The notes under the pieces: generated by a model
What the model was told of the DNA's origin: nothing
The model's database searches: none
What the model saw: the letters and a program-made list of their open reading frames with translations, nothing else
Translations under genes and position numbers: made by a program
Shown: positions 28,106-38,000 of the stretch, piece by piece
Position numbering within the stretch: position 1 is the stretch's first letter
How the letters are laid out: every line of letters starts with the position of its first letter
Source: Rhodopirellula sp. P2
GTDB lineage: Bacteria > Planctomycetota > Planctomycetia > Pirellulales > Pirellulaceae
Reading direction: 5' to 3'
Length of the DNA: 64,000 nt
NCBI RefSeq assembly: GCF_028768465.1
Contig: NZ_CP118225.1
Coordinates: 5,561,001-5,625,000, forward strand

Positions 28106-29380
28106 TCAGGAATCCTCGAGATCATCGTTGCGGAGCACGCTGTCGCCTGCCGACAGATTGCCGTCGATCAGTTTTTGCTTGATCTGTTCGCGAGCCGCCA
28201 GCAATCGTTGCTTGCGTTCTTCGTTCTTGGCTTCGCGGCGTTTGAGCTTGGCGTAGCGTTTTTGGATGCCTTTCTCAGCTGCGTCCAATTCCGCCAAGCG
28301 ATGTTGCAAATCCGCGGGCAATGCAACCGAACGAGCACCACTGCTGGAATCGGTTCCCAACGAGGTCATGACACCGGACAGGGACGCATCTTCGTGGCCA
28401 TCATCCGCTGATTCCCCCAAACGCTTGCGACGAATCCAATCCGGCGAAACAAAGATCCCGTTGGCGGCGATCATCATGGCACCAAACGTGATCATGCCCA
28501 GGAACAAGGCGATCCCACCGTGAACGGCGACGGCGAGCGCCAACGTGATCCCGCGAGTCAAACGCGGCCAAACCAACGCACAGTAGAAGATCTCCCAGAA
28601 CATCGTGATGTGCGACAACGCTGTGAAGACACGCGGAAAACGCCCCAAGAACGTCATGTCAATCGACTGATATTCGTAGTTTGCCACAGCAAACCAAACG
28701 GCCGTCCCGTCCCACCAAAGTTCACCACGCGCCTTCGCAATGCCACCGAACAGGTAGATCACGCACAAGTGAATCTGCAGCAATCGCGTCGCCACATTGG
28801 CCGAGACCGTCTTCTTGTCCGCCGGGAACAACCACGCCTTCCAACCCGAAAGCGTTTTCTCACCATCACCTGTCAGACGTCGGCGGAGCTTCGCATCGAT
28901 GGACCAAACTGCACCGCAGGGAACAAAGGCCAAGTACATCACGCAGTAGGTGACAATCTGATCCAGCCCAAACAGGCTGCCGAGCAGTCGATGCACCAAC
29001 ATCAATTGCAGGAACCACGCCAGCGGCCCAGTCAGGCGAGTCAAGAAGCCCACCAGAAAGCACCCCGTGACCAAGATCGTCACGAGGTGATTCAGCCATA
29101 AAACGGTTGCGTTGTCGACCAACCACAAGTACGACCAAGCCGCGGTCGATTCACCAAGCGTTCCATCATGCAGCCACGCGCTGGTCTCATTGTCGATCCA
29201 AGCTTCCGTTCCAACGAAAGAAGAAAAGTCGGCCGCGAGCACCAGGTGCGAATACAACAGCATTGCACCAGTGACGATCCGCAGCACGGCCAACGTATCA
29301 ATGTGCCGAGGCGTGAACCAAAACCGATCCCAGGCATCCACCCAAGACGACGCGTATTGTTTCGCAAAGTCAACGATCAC
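28106..29380 (-). CDS. HTTM-domain (vitamin K-dependent carboxylase-like) membrane protein
   Basis: The protein has 424 residues and a GTG start. The N-terminus has the HTTM pattern: RFWFTPRHIDTLAVLRIVTG (about 19-38), then several hydrophobic helices to about residue 320, with a conserved-looking YLFGGIAKARGELWWDGTAV segment. HTTM domains occur in gamma-glutamyl carboxylase, but most bacterial members have unknown activity. Planctomycetes have many. The last 100 residues are cytoplasmic and charged, with a Lys/Arg/Glu coiled coil (LKRREAKNEERKQRLLAARE). Its start overlaps the stop of the upstream gene by 4 bp (GTGA), so translation is likely coupled. Confidence 0.88.
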   Translation of the reverse strand: MIVDFAKQYASSWVDAWDRFWFTPRHIDTLAVLRIVTGAMLLYSHLVLAADFSSFVGTEAWIDNETSAWLHDGTLGESTAAWSYLWLVDNATVLWLNHLVTILVTGCFLVGFLTRLTGPLAWFLQLMLVHRLLGSLFGLDQIVTYCVMYLAFVPCGAVWSIDAKLRRRLTGDGEKTLSGWKAWLFPADKKTVSANVATRLLQIHLCVIYLFGGIAKARGELWWDGTAVWFAVANYEYQSIDMTFLGRFPRVFTALSHITMFWEIFYCALVWPRLTRGITLALAVAVHGGIALFLGMITFGAMMIAANGIFVSPDWIRRKRLGESADDGHEDASLSGVMTSLGTDSSSGARSVALPADLQHRLAELDAAEKGIQKRYAKLKRREAKNEERKQRLLAAREQIKQKLIDGNLSAGDSVLRNDDLEDS

Positions 29381-30216
29381 GACGCGTCCTCCGGTGCAGT
29401 GCTTGGTTGCTCCAGTTCATCCGGTGTCGGATTCTCCGCCGTGGGACTGCCCGCGTCCTTCGACCGATCTTCAGTATCTTTCTTCCGTTCACCTGCCGGA
29501 ACAGGAACGGGCTCGGAATCCTCTGGGTCCAAGACCATTGCGTCGCCGTCTTCCGGCTGCGGAAGCGACTCAGGGACACTCCCTAGCAAACTCTCCAGCG
29601 TGATCGGGAGATCGGGCAATTCGATGTAAGACCGCTCGTCGGTCAACGACAGGTCCTCTTGCGTGAACAAAACAAAGTCAGGCATTTGATGTTCGATTCG
29701 CTGGATCGACACGTCTGATTTCCCCGTCGACTGCAGGTGTCGGACCATCGAATCAGCGATCCTTTCATAGCGTTGTCGCCCCAACCGCAGCGTTTGAAGT
29801 TCTTCCGGACTGAGCTCGGGACCGATCAACTGACTGACCTCCAGCGGCAAAGCGGGCTGGTAGGAGTCATTCAAAAATTCCGCCAACATGAAATGCCGGT
29901 GGTACGACAATCGAGGCCACTGGTCCTTCAGATCCGGAAACAGTTGCGTCGATTTGCCACCCTCCGAGCTCGCCCGAATCAGGTGGCTGGGGCCGGGATC
30001 CGGAGCAAAAAACGCGTAGCCACGATCCAAGTAAAACATCTGTGCGACCGGAGAAACCATCGCCAACAGGGTTCCGACGGACGGCGACAGCCCGCGTGCA
30101 CCGCGTGCCTGGAACGCCAACGGCGGCAGAGCGATCGTCAACAGCATCCCTATCAACAGGATGCTGATCAAAAATCGATTTCGGCGTGAAAGCGGCAAGG
30201 AATCAGGCTGGGTCAC
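29377..30216 (-). CDS. Single-pass membrane protein, partner of HTTM protein
   Basis: The protein has 279 residues and a GTG start. One hydrophobic helix near the N-terminus (about 14-32, LISILLIGMLLTIALPPLAF) is followed by an extracytoplasmic domain with DRGYAFFAPDPGPSHLIRAS, YHRHFMLAEFLND and later helices. The last 80 residues are Pro/Glu/Asp-rich. The FFAPDPGPSH word is, by memory, typical of small proteins encoded next to HTTM genes in planctomycetes. The 4-bp overlap with the HTTM gene supports a joint role. The molecular activity is unknown. Confidence 0.8.
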   Translation of the reverse strand: MTQPDSLPLSRRNRFLISILLIGMLLTIALPPLAFQARGARGLSPSVGTLLAMVSPVAQMFYLDRGYAFFAPDPGPSHLIRASSEGGKSTQLFPDLKDQWPRLSYHRHFMLAEFLNDSYQPALPLEVSQLIGPELSPEELQTLRLGRQRYERIADSMVRHLQSTGKSDVSIQRIEHQMPDFVLFTQEDLSLTDERSYIELPDLPITLESLLGSVPESLPQPEDGDAMVLDPEDSEPVPVPAGERKKDTEDRSKDAGSPTAENPTPDELEQPSTAPEDAS

Positions 30217-30649
30217 GTTTGTTTTGAATTCTCAGAGAAGGTCGCGGCGACCGAGCAATGGGCAGTCGCTGAGGCGTTTGGTCCAGTTTCACAGTGAGTT
30301 TCCGCAGCACAGTGAGTTTCCGCAGCACGGTTTCATGGTGCGATTCCCGCGGCAACTCCGGCTGCGATTCACTCCGAGAAACAGTGCTCCAACCGGGGAC
30401 CGGCTTCATTTTTTGACCAACCTTAATCCGTCTGCCCCCCATGTACAGGCGAGGACCTGGCCTGCCCCCACCGCTGGGCTGGTCTGACCGGCGACCACCA
30501 GCCCCTCCAACTGCGAAAGTTTGGGTCCGCTTTCGTTCCACAGCGGAATTCATCTTGGTTTGGAGTGCCCATTTTAGGCATAAGCGTTTGATCGGCGAAA
30601 AACGTCTCGTCGCCGTCCTTCTCAATTGCTCCAATCCATCAGTCATCGA
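30217..30649. other. Divergent intergenic region with a short direct repeat
   Basis: This 433-bp region lies between divergent genes and should hold both promoters. The only clear structure is an 18-bp direct repeat, CACAGTGAGTTTCCGCAG, at 30290-30307 and 30308-30325. Codons upstream of 30650 show no convincing start. No RNA gene was recognised. Confidence 0.5.
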
Positions 30650-33600
30650 ATGCGTCAGGATTCCCGACGATCGCTGTTGTTGTGGCCAATCACAGCGTCC
30701 ATCGCTGTCATTGCGACCACCACCATGCCATACTTTCTGAACTCGACCGGTTTGCTGGAACCAGGTGGATTGCTTGCCCAATTTGGCAACGGCCCACCCG
30801 CCCAGGCAAATTTGGACGTGGCTTCGGATCCCGCGTTCCAATACTTGACGTCCGACCGGAACGGCGAAAAACATTCCAACGACGATCCCTCCGCAAACGC
30901 TCCCGACGGATTGGCAGCTTCAAACCGCCACGGATTCGGTACCGCGGAACCGCTCTCGCCTTGGAACCAATCCGACGCCCTGCCTCCACAAACGCACGCA
31001 GAAGATGCCCACCGGACCGACCACGGTGCGCGTGGGTTGTCCCTGCCCGAGCGTTTAGCTAGCGATGCCTCCAGCACGCTGCAAGCTCCCGTGATCGATA
31101 TCGAAACCGAACTCGCTGGCTTTGCAGAAACATTGGAACAGGAACTCTCCTTCGAGCCATTTGCACAATCCGTTCCCGCTTCCCTGTCGCCTGGGTTGGA
31201 TGACCCGACATCAACCGAACCGACGTCGCTGTCGTTGCCCGCGGAAATGTTCCACACCGATTCGCAACGCTCCGGCTCCGAGTCCGTTTCGCTGATTCCG
31301 GAATCTGTCGCGGTGTTGGCCAAACCCAGTGTTCCGGTTGTGGAGCTTCCCGAACTCAACCTGGACCTGCCCCGCTTCGTGCGTCCGCCAGTGGTTTCGC
31401 CCACGGACGCGGCCCAAGCAGCCAAGAATCACCACGTGACCGGCTGGCCTCTCGCCAAACAATTGCGTTTGGAATTGTCCGAGCTTTCGTCGCACGCCAA
31501 TTTGGCGGTGGATGCCAATGAAGAACTGAACGACGTGTTGCTGACTTCCGTCGACATGGAACAAACCGATCTGAAAACGGCTCACGAGGAGATGCTGCGC
31601 AGCGGCGACCACCACGGCCTGTCAGCTTCTTCCGAAGAAGCCGTCCATCGTCAAGCGACCTCGATCGTGATGGGACGTTGGGCCGGAGAGGTTGACGAAC
31701 GATTGAATCGACTTCGCCAGCTCTCTCGCTTGGGCGATCCCGAAGCCGGCACCGTGCTTCGCGAACTGTCCTCCTTGGCGGCCGCCGGTCTGCAACTGGC
31801 AGAACGAGCCCCCGCTCGCGACCAACAAGTCCGTTGGCTGCAGGCTTCCCACTCGCTGTCCCGTCGCACAAGCATCTGGGCGTCGATTTGGCAATTGGCG
31901 CGCGGCCACGCCGACTCGTTCGATCCCTCCGGGACCCTGCCTCACGAAACACTGACCCTGCACAGCCAAACGCGAACCCATCAGCGTTTTGATGTTCACC
32001 AACTGATTCGGGACGTCCGTGAGCAGCTTCCTGAAACGGGAGACCCTCAAGGTTGGACGACGTTCCTGCTGCTCGACAAGATTCAAACGCTGGCATCGTC
32101 CGACGACATGGACCAACGCGCCCTCACGGCTCAGCGGTACTTGTCCCGAATCACTTCCAAGCGATTGGCACCGGCACACGAAGACTGGTTGAATCAACCC
32201 GCACTTCAGCAACTGACCGAAGCGATGAAGACTTGGAGCGCGATGCCGATCGATTACGTTGCCTTGCTCCAAGACCTCGAACGCGCCGAAGCTGATGCGA
32301 TTGACTTGGCTGCCGTGAAGGTCACCAACGCGTTTCAGTCATTGCGATTCTCGGATGACACTCACGCGGCACGTGTCGCCAAGGCAATCGACCTGAACTA
32401 CCGCAATGCCAACGTTCGCACCGCGATCTCCGCGAAACTGATCGAGCGTTTGATCCCCTCGGTCCCCGACCGCACCTCGCCGATCTCAACCCAAATCGCT
32501 GGCACACCCGTCCGTGGAACCAGCAACGTCAGCACCGCCATGGACCTGCGATTGAATCCGACACCGGGCCAGTGGAGCATTGACCTGCTGACTCGCGGCG
32601 ACGTTTCGACCCACAGCCAAGCCGCGAAAAGTGGCGTGACCGTGCATTCCAATGGCTGGGCCAATTTTGATGCCTCCACTCCGATCCGCATTTCAGCGGA
32701 CGGCCTGACCGTTGGCGGCACGGAAGTCCAAGTCAACGCGAACAATCGTTTGTCGCGAGTGGACTCGAAGGTCAACGAATGGCCATTGATCGGATCCTTG
32801 GTTCGCGGCATCGCGGAAAAGAAATACGAAGACACCAAATCGCTGGCCAACCAACGCACCCGGCAACAAATTCGCGAGGAAGTCGTGCAGGGAACCCAAT
32901 CGGAACTGACGACTCAAACCAGCAAGGCTTCCGAAAAGTGGGACGACCTCGTGCTCGGACCTCTCGGACGCCTGGAACTGGCACCGACGGTGATCGACTT
33001 GGAAACCACCTCGGAACGCTTGATCGCTCGCTACCGCTTGGCAGGTGATTGGCAACTGGCCGCTCATACCCCTCGCCCGCGAGCCTGGAACGACAGTTGG
33101 TTGAGCTTGCAAATGCATCAATCCGCGATCAACAACACGCTGGAACAAATCCTTCCGCGTGGGGAAGTCAAAACCTTCCAAGAGCTCTACACCGACACGT
33201 TTGCCTTGTTCGGCAAAGAAGGCGTGGCGTTGCCCGAAGAAGTCCCTGGCGAAGCCGAGATCGCCTTTTCGCCCACCCGTCCCATGACGATCGAAATCGA
33301 AGACGGCAAAATGTGGTTGACGTTGCGAGTCGTTCGGCTGAGCCAACCGGGCAGTCCCAAGCTGACACGGTTCATCGTTCGCGCGGCCTACAAGCCCGAG
33401 ATCGACGGCTTGAACGCACGACTGGTCCGAGACGGTCACCTCCGAGTCAGTGGTCCAGGCATGTCGATGCGACAACGCCTGCCGATCCGCGCGATCTTCA
33501 ACAAGGTGTTGGCCGAAGATCGAGTGATCCCCCTGACGACTCCCAAACTCATCGAGCATCCCGCGATGCAGGACCTCGCCGTCAGCCAACTCGAACTTCG

Positions 33601-33676
33601 CGATGGTTGGCTCGCCTTGGCACTCAGCCCGGTGGAAGCCCCCAGCGTCGCCACCCGGCCGAACTCTCGAAAGTGA
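30650..33676 (+). CDS. Very long exported protein of unknown function
   Basis: The protein has 1008 residues from the ATG at 30650; a TTG at 30626 is possible. The N-terminus MRQDSRRSLLLWPITASIAV is a signal anchor or signal peptide. Residues about 40-280 are low-complexity, rich in Ser, Pro, Asp and Glu. About 290-600 is helical. About 620-1000 looks like a beta-rich domain, with DLRLNPTPGQWSIDLLTRGD and SADGLTVGGTEVQVNANN. A helical break (EKKYEDTKSLANQRTRQQIR) and more strands follow (PTRPMTIEIEDGKMWLTLRV). The C-terminal pattern suggests an envelope protein, but no family is recognised. It stands alone, with repeats downstream. Confidence 0.85.
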   Translation: MRQDSRRSLLLWPITASIAVIATTTMPYFLNSTGLLEPGGLLAQFGNGPPAQANLDVASDPAFQYLTSDRNGEKHSNDDPSANAPDGLAASNRHGFGTAEPLSPWNQSDALPPQTHAEDAHRTDHGARGLSLPERLASDASSTLQAPVIDIETELAGFAETLEQELSFEPFAQSVPASLSPGLDDPTSTEPTSLSLPAEMFHTDSQRSGSESVSLIPESVAVLAKPSVPVVELPELNLDLPRFVRPPVVSPTDAAQAAKNHHVTGWPLAKQLRLELSELSSHANLAVDANEELNDVLLTSVDMEQTDLKTAHEEMLRSGDHHGLSASSEEAVHRQATSIVMGRWAGEVDERLNRLRQLSRLGDPEAGTVLRELSSLAAAGLQLAERAPARDQQVRWLQASHSLSRRTSIWASIWQLARGHADSFDPSGTLPHETLTLHSQTRTHQRFDVHQLIRDVREQLPETGDPQGWTTFLLLDKIQTLASSDDMDQRALTAQRYLSRITSKRLAPAHEDWLNQPALQQLTEAMKTWSAMPIDYVALLQDLERAEADAIDLAAVKVTNAFQSLRFSDDTHAARVAKAIDLNYRNANVRTAISAKLIERLIPSVPDRTSPISTQIAGTPVRGTSNVSTAMDLRLNPTPGQWSIDLLTRGDVSTHSQAAKSGVTVHSNGWANFDASTPIRISADGLTVGGTEVQVNANNRLSRVDSKVNEWPLIGSLVRGIAEKKYEDTKSLANQRTRQQIREEVVQGTQSELTTQTSKASEKWDDLVLGPLGRLELAPTVIDLETTSERLIARYRLAGDWQLAAHTPRPRAWNDSWLSLQMHQSAINNTLEQILPRGEVKTFQELYTDTFALFGKEGVALPEEVPGEAEIAFSPTRPMTIEIEDGKMWLTLRVVRLSQPGSPKLTRFIVRAAYKPEIDGLNARLVRDGHLRVSGPGMSMRQRLPIRAIFNKVLAEDRVIPLTTPKLIEHPAMQDLAVSQLELRDGWLALALSPVEAPSVATRPNSRK

Positions 33677-33717
33677 GCTCCTAGCTCCTAGCTCCTAGCT
33701 CCTAGCTCCTAGCTCCT
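33676..33717. repeat. Heptamer array: six copies of AGCTCCT
   Basis: Six perfect 7-bp units start at the last base of the stop codon of the upstream gene. The same word, as GCTAGCTCCTAGCTC, follows the phosphopantetheinyl transferase gene at 41564, so it recurs at gene ends. Confidence 0.93.
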
Positions 33718-33723
33718 ACCGTT

Positions 33724-34320
33724 GGCTTTCGTGCAAACGATCGCCCCGGACGGGGCCATCGTGCATAGCTCGGGGTGGAAGCCCCGAGACCCATCACGAA
33801 AAAAAATATGGCCGTCCCGGTTGGGGCCGGCATCGGGAATCCCGCGCAAGCCTCGCTGACGCGTCGGGTTTCCATTTCGATGGGCTGGCCGCCCGCTTCT
33901 CGTGCTCGGGCTCAGCGAAGCGGTACTCGTCCCCGCAATCGACCTCCGCCCGAAACGAGCTCGCGTCCCGTTCGTCGCCGGTACCGCTGAGCCATCGCCT
34001 CAACCGCCCAAGTTTTGCAATTTACAATTTGCAATTTCACTTTTTCAATTTTCCCCTCTCATCGCTCGCCACCTGTCGCCGCTCCGCGGCTTGTCGAGCG
34101 AGGAAAGGATCGCCCGAGACCTCGGGTTAAAAACCCGAGGCTGACGGATGTCACCGCTCCGCGGTTGTTCGAGCACTCGGACACACACAACCAGTCGCGG
34201 AGCGAAGGAAGCCGAAAGCCTTGGGTTTTCAACCCAAGGTCCATCGACGACCAAAACATCCCCCCAGTCGCGGAGCGACGACAGTTGCCCTCCCCGCCGC
34301 GAATGCCCCCGTGGTTCATT
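33724..34320. repeat. Inverted single copy of the composite palindromic repeat
   Basis: From about 34015 to 34285 the sequence reads as the reverse complement of the units at 4277-5553: an AT-rich word (TTTGCAATTTACAATTTGC), GTCGCCGCTCCGCGGC, CCTCGGGTTAAAAACCCGAG, GTCACCGCTCCGCGG and CCTTGGGTTTTCAACCCAAG. Before it (33724-34000) lie other hairpin words, such as GCCCCGGACGGGGC and CTCGGGGTGGAAGCCCCGAG, and the word CTCGCTGACGCGTCGGGTTT. No gene is seen in this stretch. Confidence 0.85.
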
Positions 34321-34359
34321 ACCGACAGGCATGGCCCCCCATCGTACGCGCGATCCCCC

Positions 34360-34530
34360 TGAGTCCTGAGTCCTGAGTCCTGAGTCCTGAGTCCTGAGTC
34401 CTGAGTCCTGAGTCCTGAGTCCTGAGTCCTGAGTCCTGAGTCCTGAGTCCCTGTGGCCCTGTGGCCCTGTGGCCCTGTGGCCCTGAGTCCCTGAGTCCCT
34501 GTGTCCCTGTGTCCCTGTGGCCCTGAGCCC
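34360..34530. repeat. Heptamer array turning into an octamer array
   Basis: Positions 34360-34450 are 13 perfect copies of TGAGTCC. Directly after, 34451-34530 are ten octamers of the form CTG(T/A)G(G/T/C)CC: four CTGTGGCC, two CTGAGTCC, two CTGTGTCC, one CTGTGGCC, one CTGAGCCC. The array ends 14 bp before the stop of the minus-strand gene. A shorter TGAGTCC word recurs near 41620 and 43750. Confidence 0.95.
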
Positions 34531-34544
34531 CTTCCCCACTTCCC

Positions 34545-34943
34545 TCAAATCACCTGCAAATAGCAACCAACAAACAACGCCGCATGGGCCAACAAACAGA
34601 TACCCGCGGCAAAGACTCGCGATGAGAACATGCCCAGGATCGACAGGCCGCATCCCAGCCCCGTGACCAGGATCCCGCCGGCCGGGAACAGCCGCCAGCA
34701 GGCCAACGAAAACACCAACACAATCATCGCCGCGAGCACGCTCGCTTGCAGCATGCCCGACTCGGGCACCCACGCCTCTTCCTGGATCATCGGCGTGACC
34801 GAGTCGATGACCGGTCGGTCGGAGCCCGATGCAAAGGGATTCCCACGCCGGACCGCGGCCTCGTTCCCCGGACGGGTCTGCTGCGATGCAGCTGGGGGCA
34901 GGGATTGATCCGCAGCAGTCGTCGAAGGATTCGGTTCGCTCAT
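34545..34943 (-). CDS. Small membrane protein of unknown function
   Basis: The protein has 132 residues and an ATG start. The first 60 residues are hydrophilic and Ser/Thr/Pro-rich. Three close hydrophobic segments follow (about 66-83, 88-105 and 111-130): ASVLAAMIVLVFSLACWRLF, then PAGGILVTGLGCGLSILGMF and AAGICLLAHAALFVGCYLQV. The order and size suggest a small inner-membrane protein, with the N-terminal tail in the cytoplasm. It is divergent from the cytochrome/HEAT protein gene. No family was recognised. Confidence 0.7.
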   Translation of the reverse strand: MSEPNPSTTAADQSLPPAASQQTRPGNEAAVRRGNPFASGSDRPVIDSVTPMIQEEAWVPESGMLQASVLAAMIVLVFSLACWRLFPAGGILVTGLGCGLSILGMFSSRVFAAGICLLAHAALFVGCYLQVI

Positions 34944-35076
34944 CGAGACGGAGACACCGAGTTTGAGACAAGGATGGCAGGCAAATATTCGGTTGGAATG
35001 CCAGATGCAGGGCGGTTAATCCTTGTTCATCATTCCAAGCCGCAGTTATTCTATACATACCGCTCGCCGCCGCCCA

Positions 35077-38000
35077 ATGAGGTCTCTTATCTGCACCATG
35101 ACGCCGTCCACCGATCCTTCGTCCCGCTCGTTTTCTCACTCGCTTCCTCGTTCATGGCGTCATTCGAGACCTGCCTCTCGATTCGTTCGCTGGATGGCTG
35201 GCGTCAGTCTCACCCTGGGCACGTTGTCGTTCACCGCCGCCCTGCCTGAATCGATCTTCGTCCACTCGGCCACGGCAGCCGAACCAACCGCCCCATCCGT
35301 CTCCACGACCAAACCTCAGCCGTTGCCGCCGCAGATCGCAGAGGCCTCGGACGAAGCCGCCCAAGCCATGGCCGGATTCAAAATCCCCGACGGCTGGACG
35401 ATCGAACTTTTCGCGGCCGAACCCAACGTCGCGAACATCGTCGCGTTCACTGTTGATTCCCAAGGACGCGTCTACGTCTGCGAGAGCTTCCGACAAAACC
35501 GCGGCGTGACCGACAATCGCGGCCACGACGACGAATGGTTGCTGGCCGACCTCGCCGCCGAAACCGTTCAAGACCGAATCGACTACCACAAACGCTTGCT
35601 CGGCGAAGCCGCGATCACCTACGCCCAACATGACGATCGGATTCGCCGCTTGGTCGACACCGATGGCGATGGGGTGGCCGACGAAGTCACCGTGGTCGCC
35701 GACGGATTCAATGGACTCGAAGAAGGCACCGGTGCTGGGATCTTGGTCCATGGTTCCGACATCTACTACACCTGCATTCCCAAACTCTGGAAGTTAACCG
35801 ATGCCGATGACGACGGCGTCGCGGAAGACTCCCAGGTGCTGTCCGATGGTTATGGGGTCCGAGTGGCGTTCCGTGGACACGACATGCACGGGTTGATCCG
35901 TGGTTACGACGGACGACTGTACTTTTCGATTGGTGACCGCGGCTATCACGTCACCACTCCCGAAGGAAAGCTGCTTTCCAATCCCGCCGTCGGTGCCGTC
36001 TTCCGCTGCGAGATGGATGGCAGCAACTTAGAAATCTACTGCAACGGTTTGCGGAACCCGCAGGAGTTGGCCTTCAACGACATCGGCGACTGGTTCACCG
36101 TCGACAACAACTCCGACAGTGGCGACAAAGCCCGCTTGGTCCAGCTGCTGGAAGGTGGCGACACTGGTTGGCGGATGCACTACCAATACCTTCCCGATCG
36201 TGGCCCCTTCAATCGATTGAAGATCTGGGAACCTCACCACAACGAGCAACCTGCTCACCTGGTGCCCCCGATCATCAACTTCACCGACGGCCCCTCGGGG
36301 TTGGCGTTTTACCCGGGCACTGGTTTCGGCGATCAACTCAACAACCAATTCCTGATCTGCGACTTCCGAGGCGGTCCCTCCAACAGCGGCATCCGCTCGT
36401 TCTCCGTCGATCCCGACGGTGCCTTTTACAAAATGGGCTCAGACAACCAACCGATCTGGAACATCCTCGCCACTGACCTCGCCTTCACCCCGTCGGGCGA
36501 CCTGTTGGTCAGCGACTGGGTCGATGGCTGGGATGGAATCGGCAAAGGTCGCTTGTACAAACTCAGCGACCCCGCCCAGCAAGACTCGGACGTGGTCACG
36601 GAAGTCCAAGAATTGCTCAGCGGTGACCTGTCCGCTGCTTCAGTCGAAGACTTGGCCCAACAACTGCGGCACATTGACCGCCGCGTGCGATTGAACGCCC
36701 AGTGGGAACTCGCCCTTCGCGGGGAACTGAAACCGCTGCTGGAAATCGCCTCCGCCACCGACCTCGACGCTCGCTTCCGCCTGCACGGAATCTGGGGATG
36801 CGAACACGCGGTTCGTTTGGACGCCGCCCGACGCGCCGATGTGTTGGCCTCCAACCGCGGCTGGCTCACCGATTCCGATCCGCTTCTCCGCGCCGCTGCC
36901 TGTGCGTTGGCGGGCGACCAAAACGATGCCGAATCGATCGCCCAAGTCACCCAACGGCTGACTGACGAATCCCCACGCGTGAAGTACTTCGCAGCGATTT
37001 CGCTGTCCGAACTCTTGACCGCTCAAGCCAATGGCGCCGCTCCCAACCAGCAAGCCTTTGGAAGCGTGCTGCAAATTCTCGCCACCAACAACAACGTCGA
37101 CCCCGCTCTGCGTCACGCCTGCACCTTGTTCCTGCGACGAGTCGCCACGGAAGACATGCTGGCTGGATTGGCATCCCACAACAGCGTCCCGGTTCGCCGC
37201 GCCGCCATCGCCGCCCTGCGTGGACAAAGCAGCGAAAAAGTCACCGCGTTTCTGTCCGACGCCAATTCTTTGGTGCTGGCCGAAGCCGCCCTGGCGATTC
37301 ACGATCACCCCATCCCGGCAGCCACCAACGACCTGGCGCAATTGATTTCCGTCGCCGATCTGCCGCTCACTTCGGAGGCCTTGGTGCGCCGCGTGTTGGC
37401 CGCCAACTACCGCATCGGCACAGCCGACTCCGCCGCCGCACTGGCGTCCTTCGCCGCGTCGGGTGAAAAACCAACCTGGGCTCGCATCGAAGCGATTGAC
37501 ATGCTGGCCAACTGGGCCAAACCCGATCCACGCGACCGCGTCACGAACGAATTCCGGCCTTTGGAAAATCGCCCCGAAATCATCGCTCGCGAAGCCCTCG
37601 CCAAACACATCGAAGTCCTGATGATCACCGATCAAAAGGTCCGCGAAAAAGCGATCGATGTCGGGTCCAAATTGGGCATCAAAAAGATCGCCCCACAACT
37701 GATCGCCCGCACGAAGGACGCCCAGTCACGGCCCGCGTCGCGAGCGTCCGCGCTCACTGCCCTTGCCCGACTCGAACCCGCACAAGCGGTTCAGATCGCC
37801 CGAACGATTGACTCGGAGCAACCGACAGCCTTGGTCACCGCCGCTCTGTCAGTGCTGGGCAAACATGACGGCCCCGCATCGGTCGATCGCTTCATCGCCG
37901 CCACAGCCACGGAAAGCCAACTCGTTCGCGGACTTGCCTGGGACCTGTTGGCAGACATCGAATCCCCCGAAGCAGTCGAACACATCACGAAAGGCGTCAA

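Noticed and set aside
34360-34530. CRISPR array
   Set aside because: Units are 7-8 bp with no unique spacers and no cas genes nearby.
34045-35139. Minus-strand open frame of 364 codons with repeating QDSGLRT units
   Set aside because: It runs through the heptamer/octamer arrays and the composite repeat; its repeats mirror the DNA repeats, and it overlaps a better gene (34545-34943).
36640-37698. Minus-strand frame opposite the HEAT-repeat region
   Set aside because: Antisense to a long intact gene with clear domain order; Gly/Gln/Val-rich shadow.
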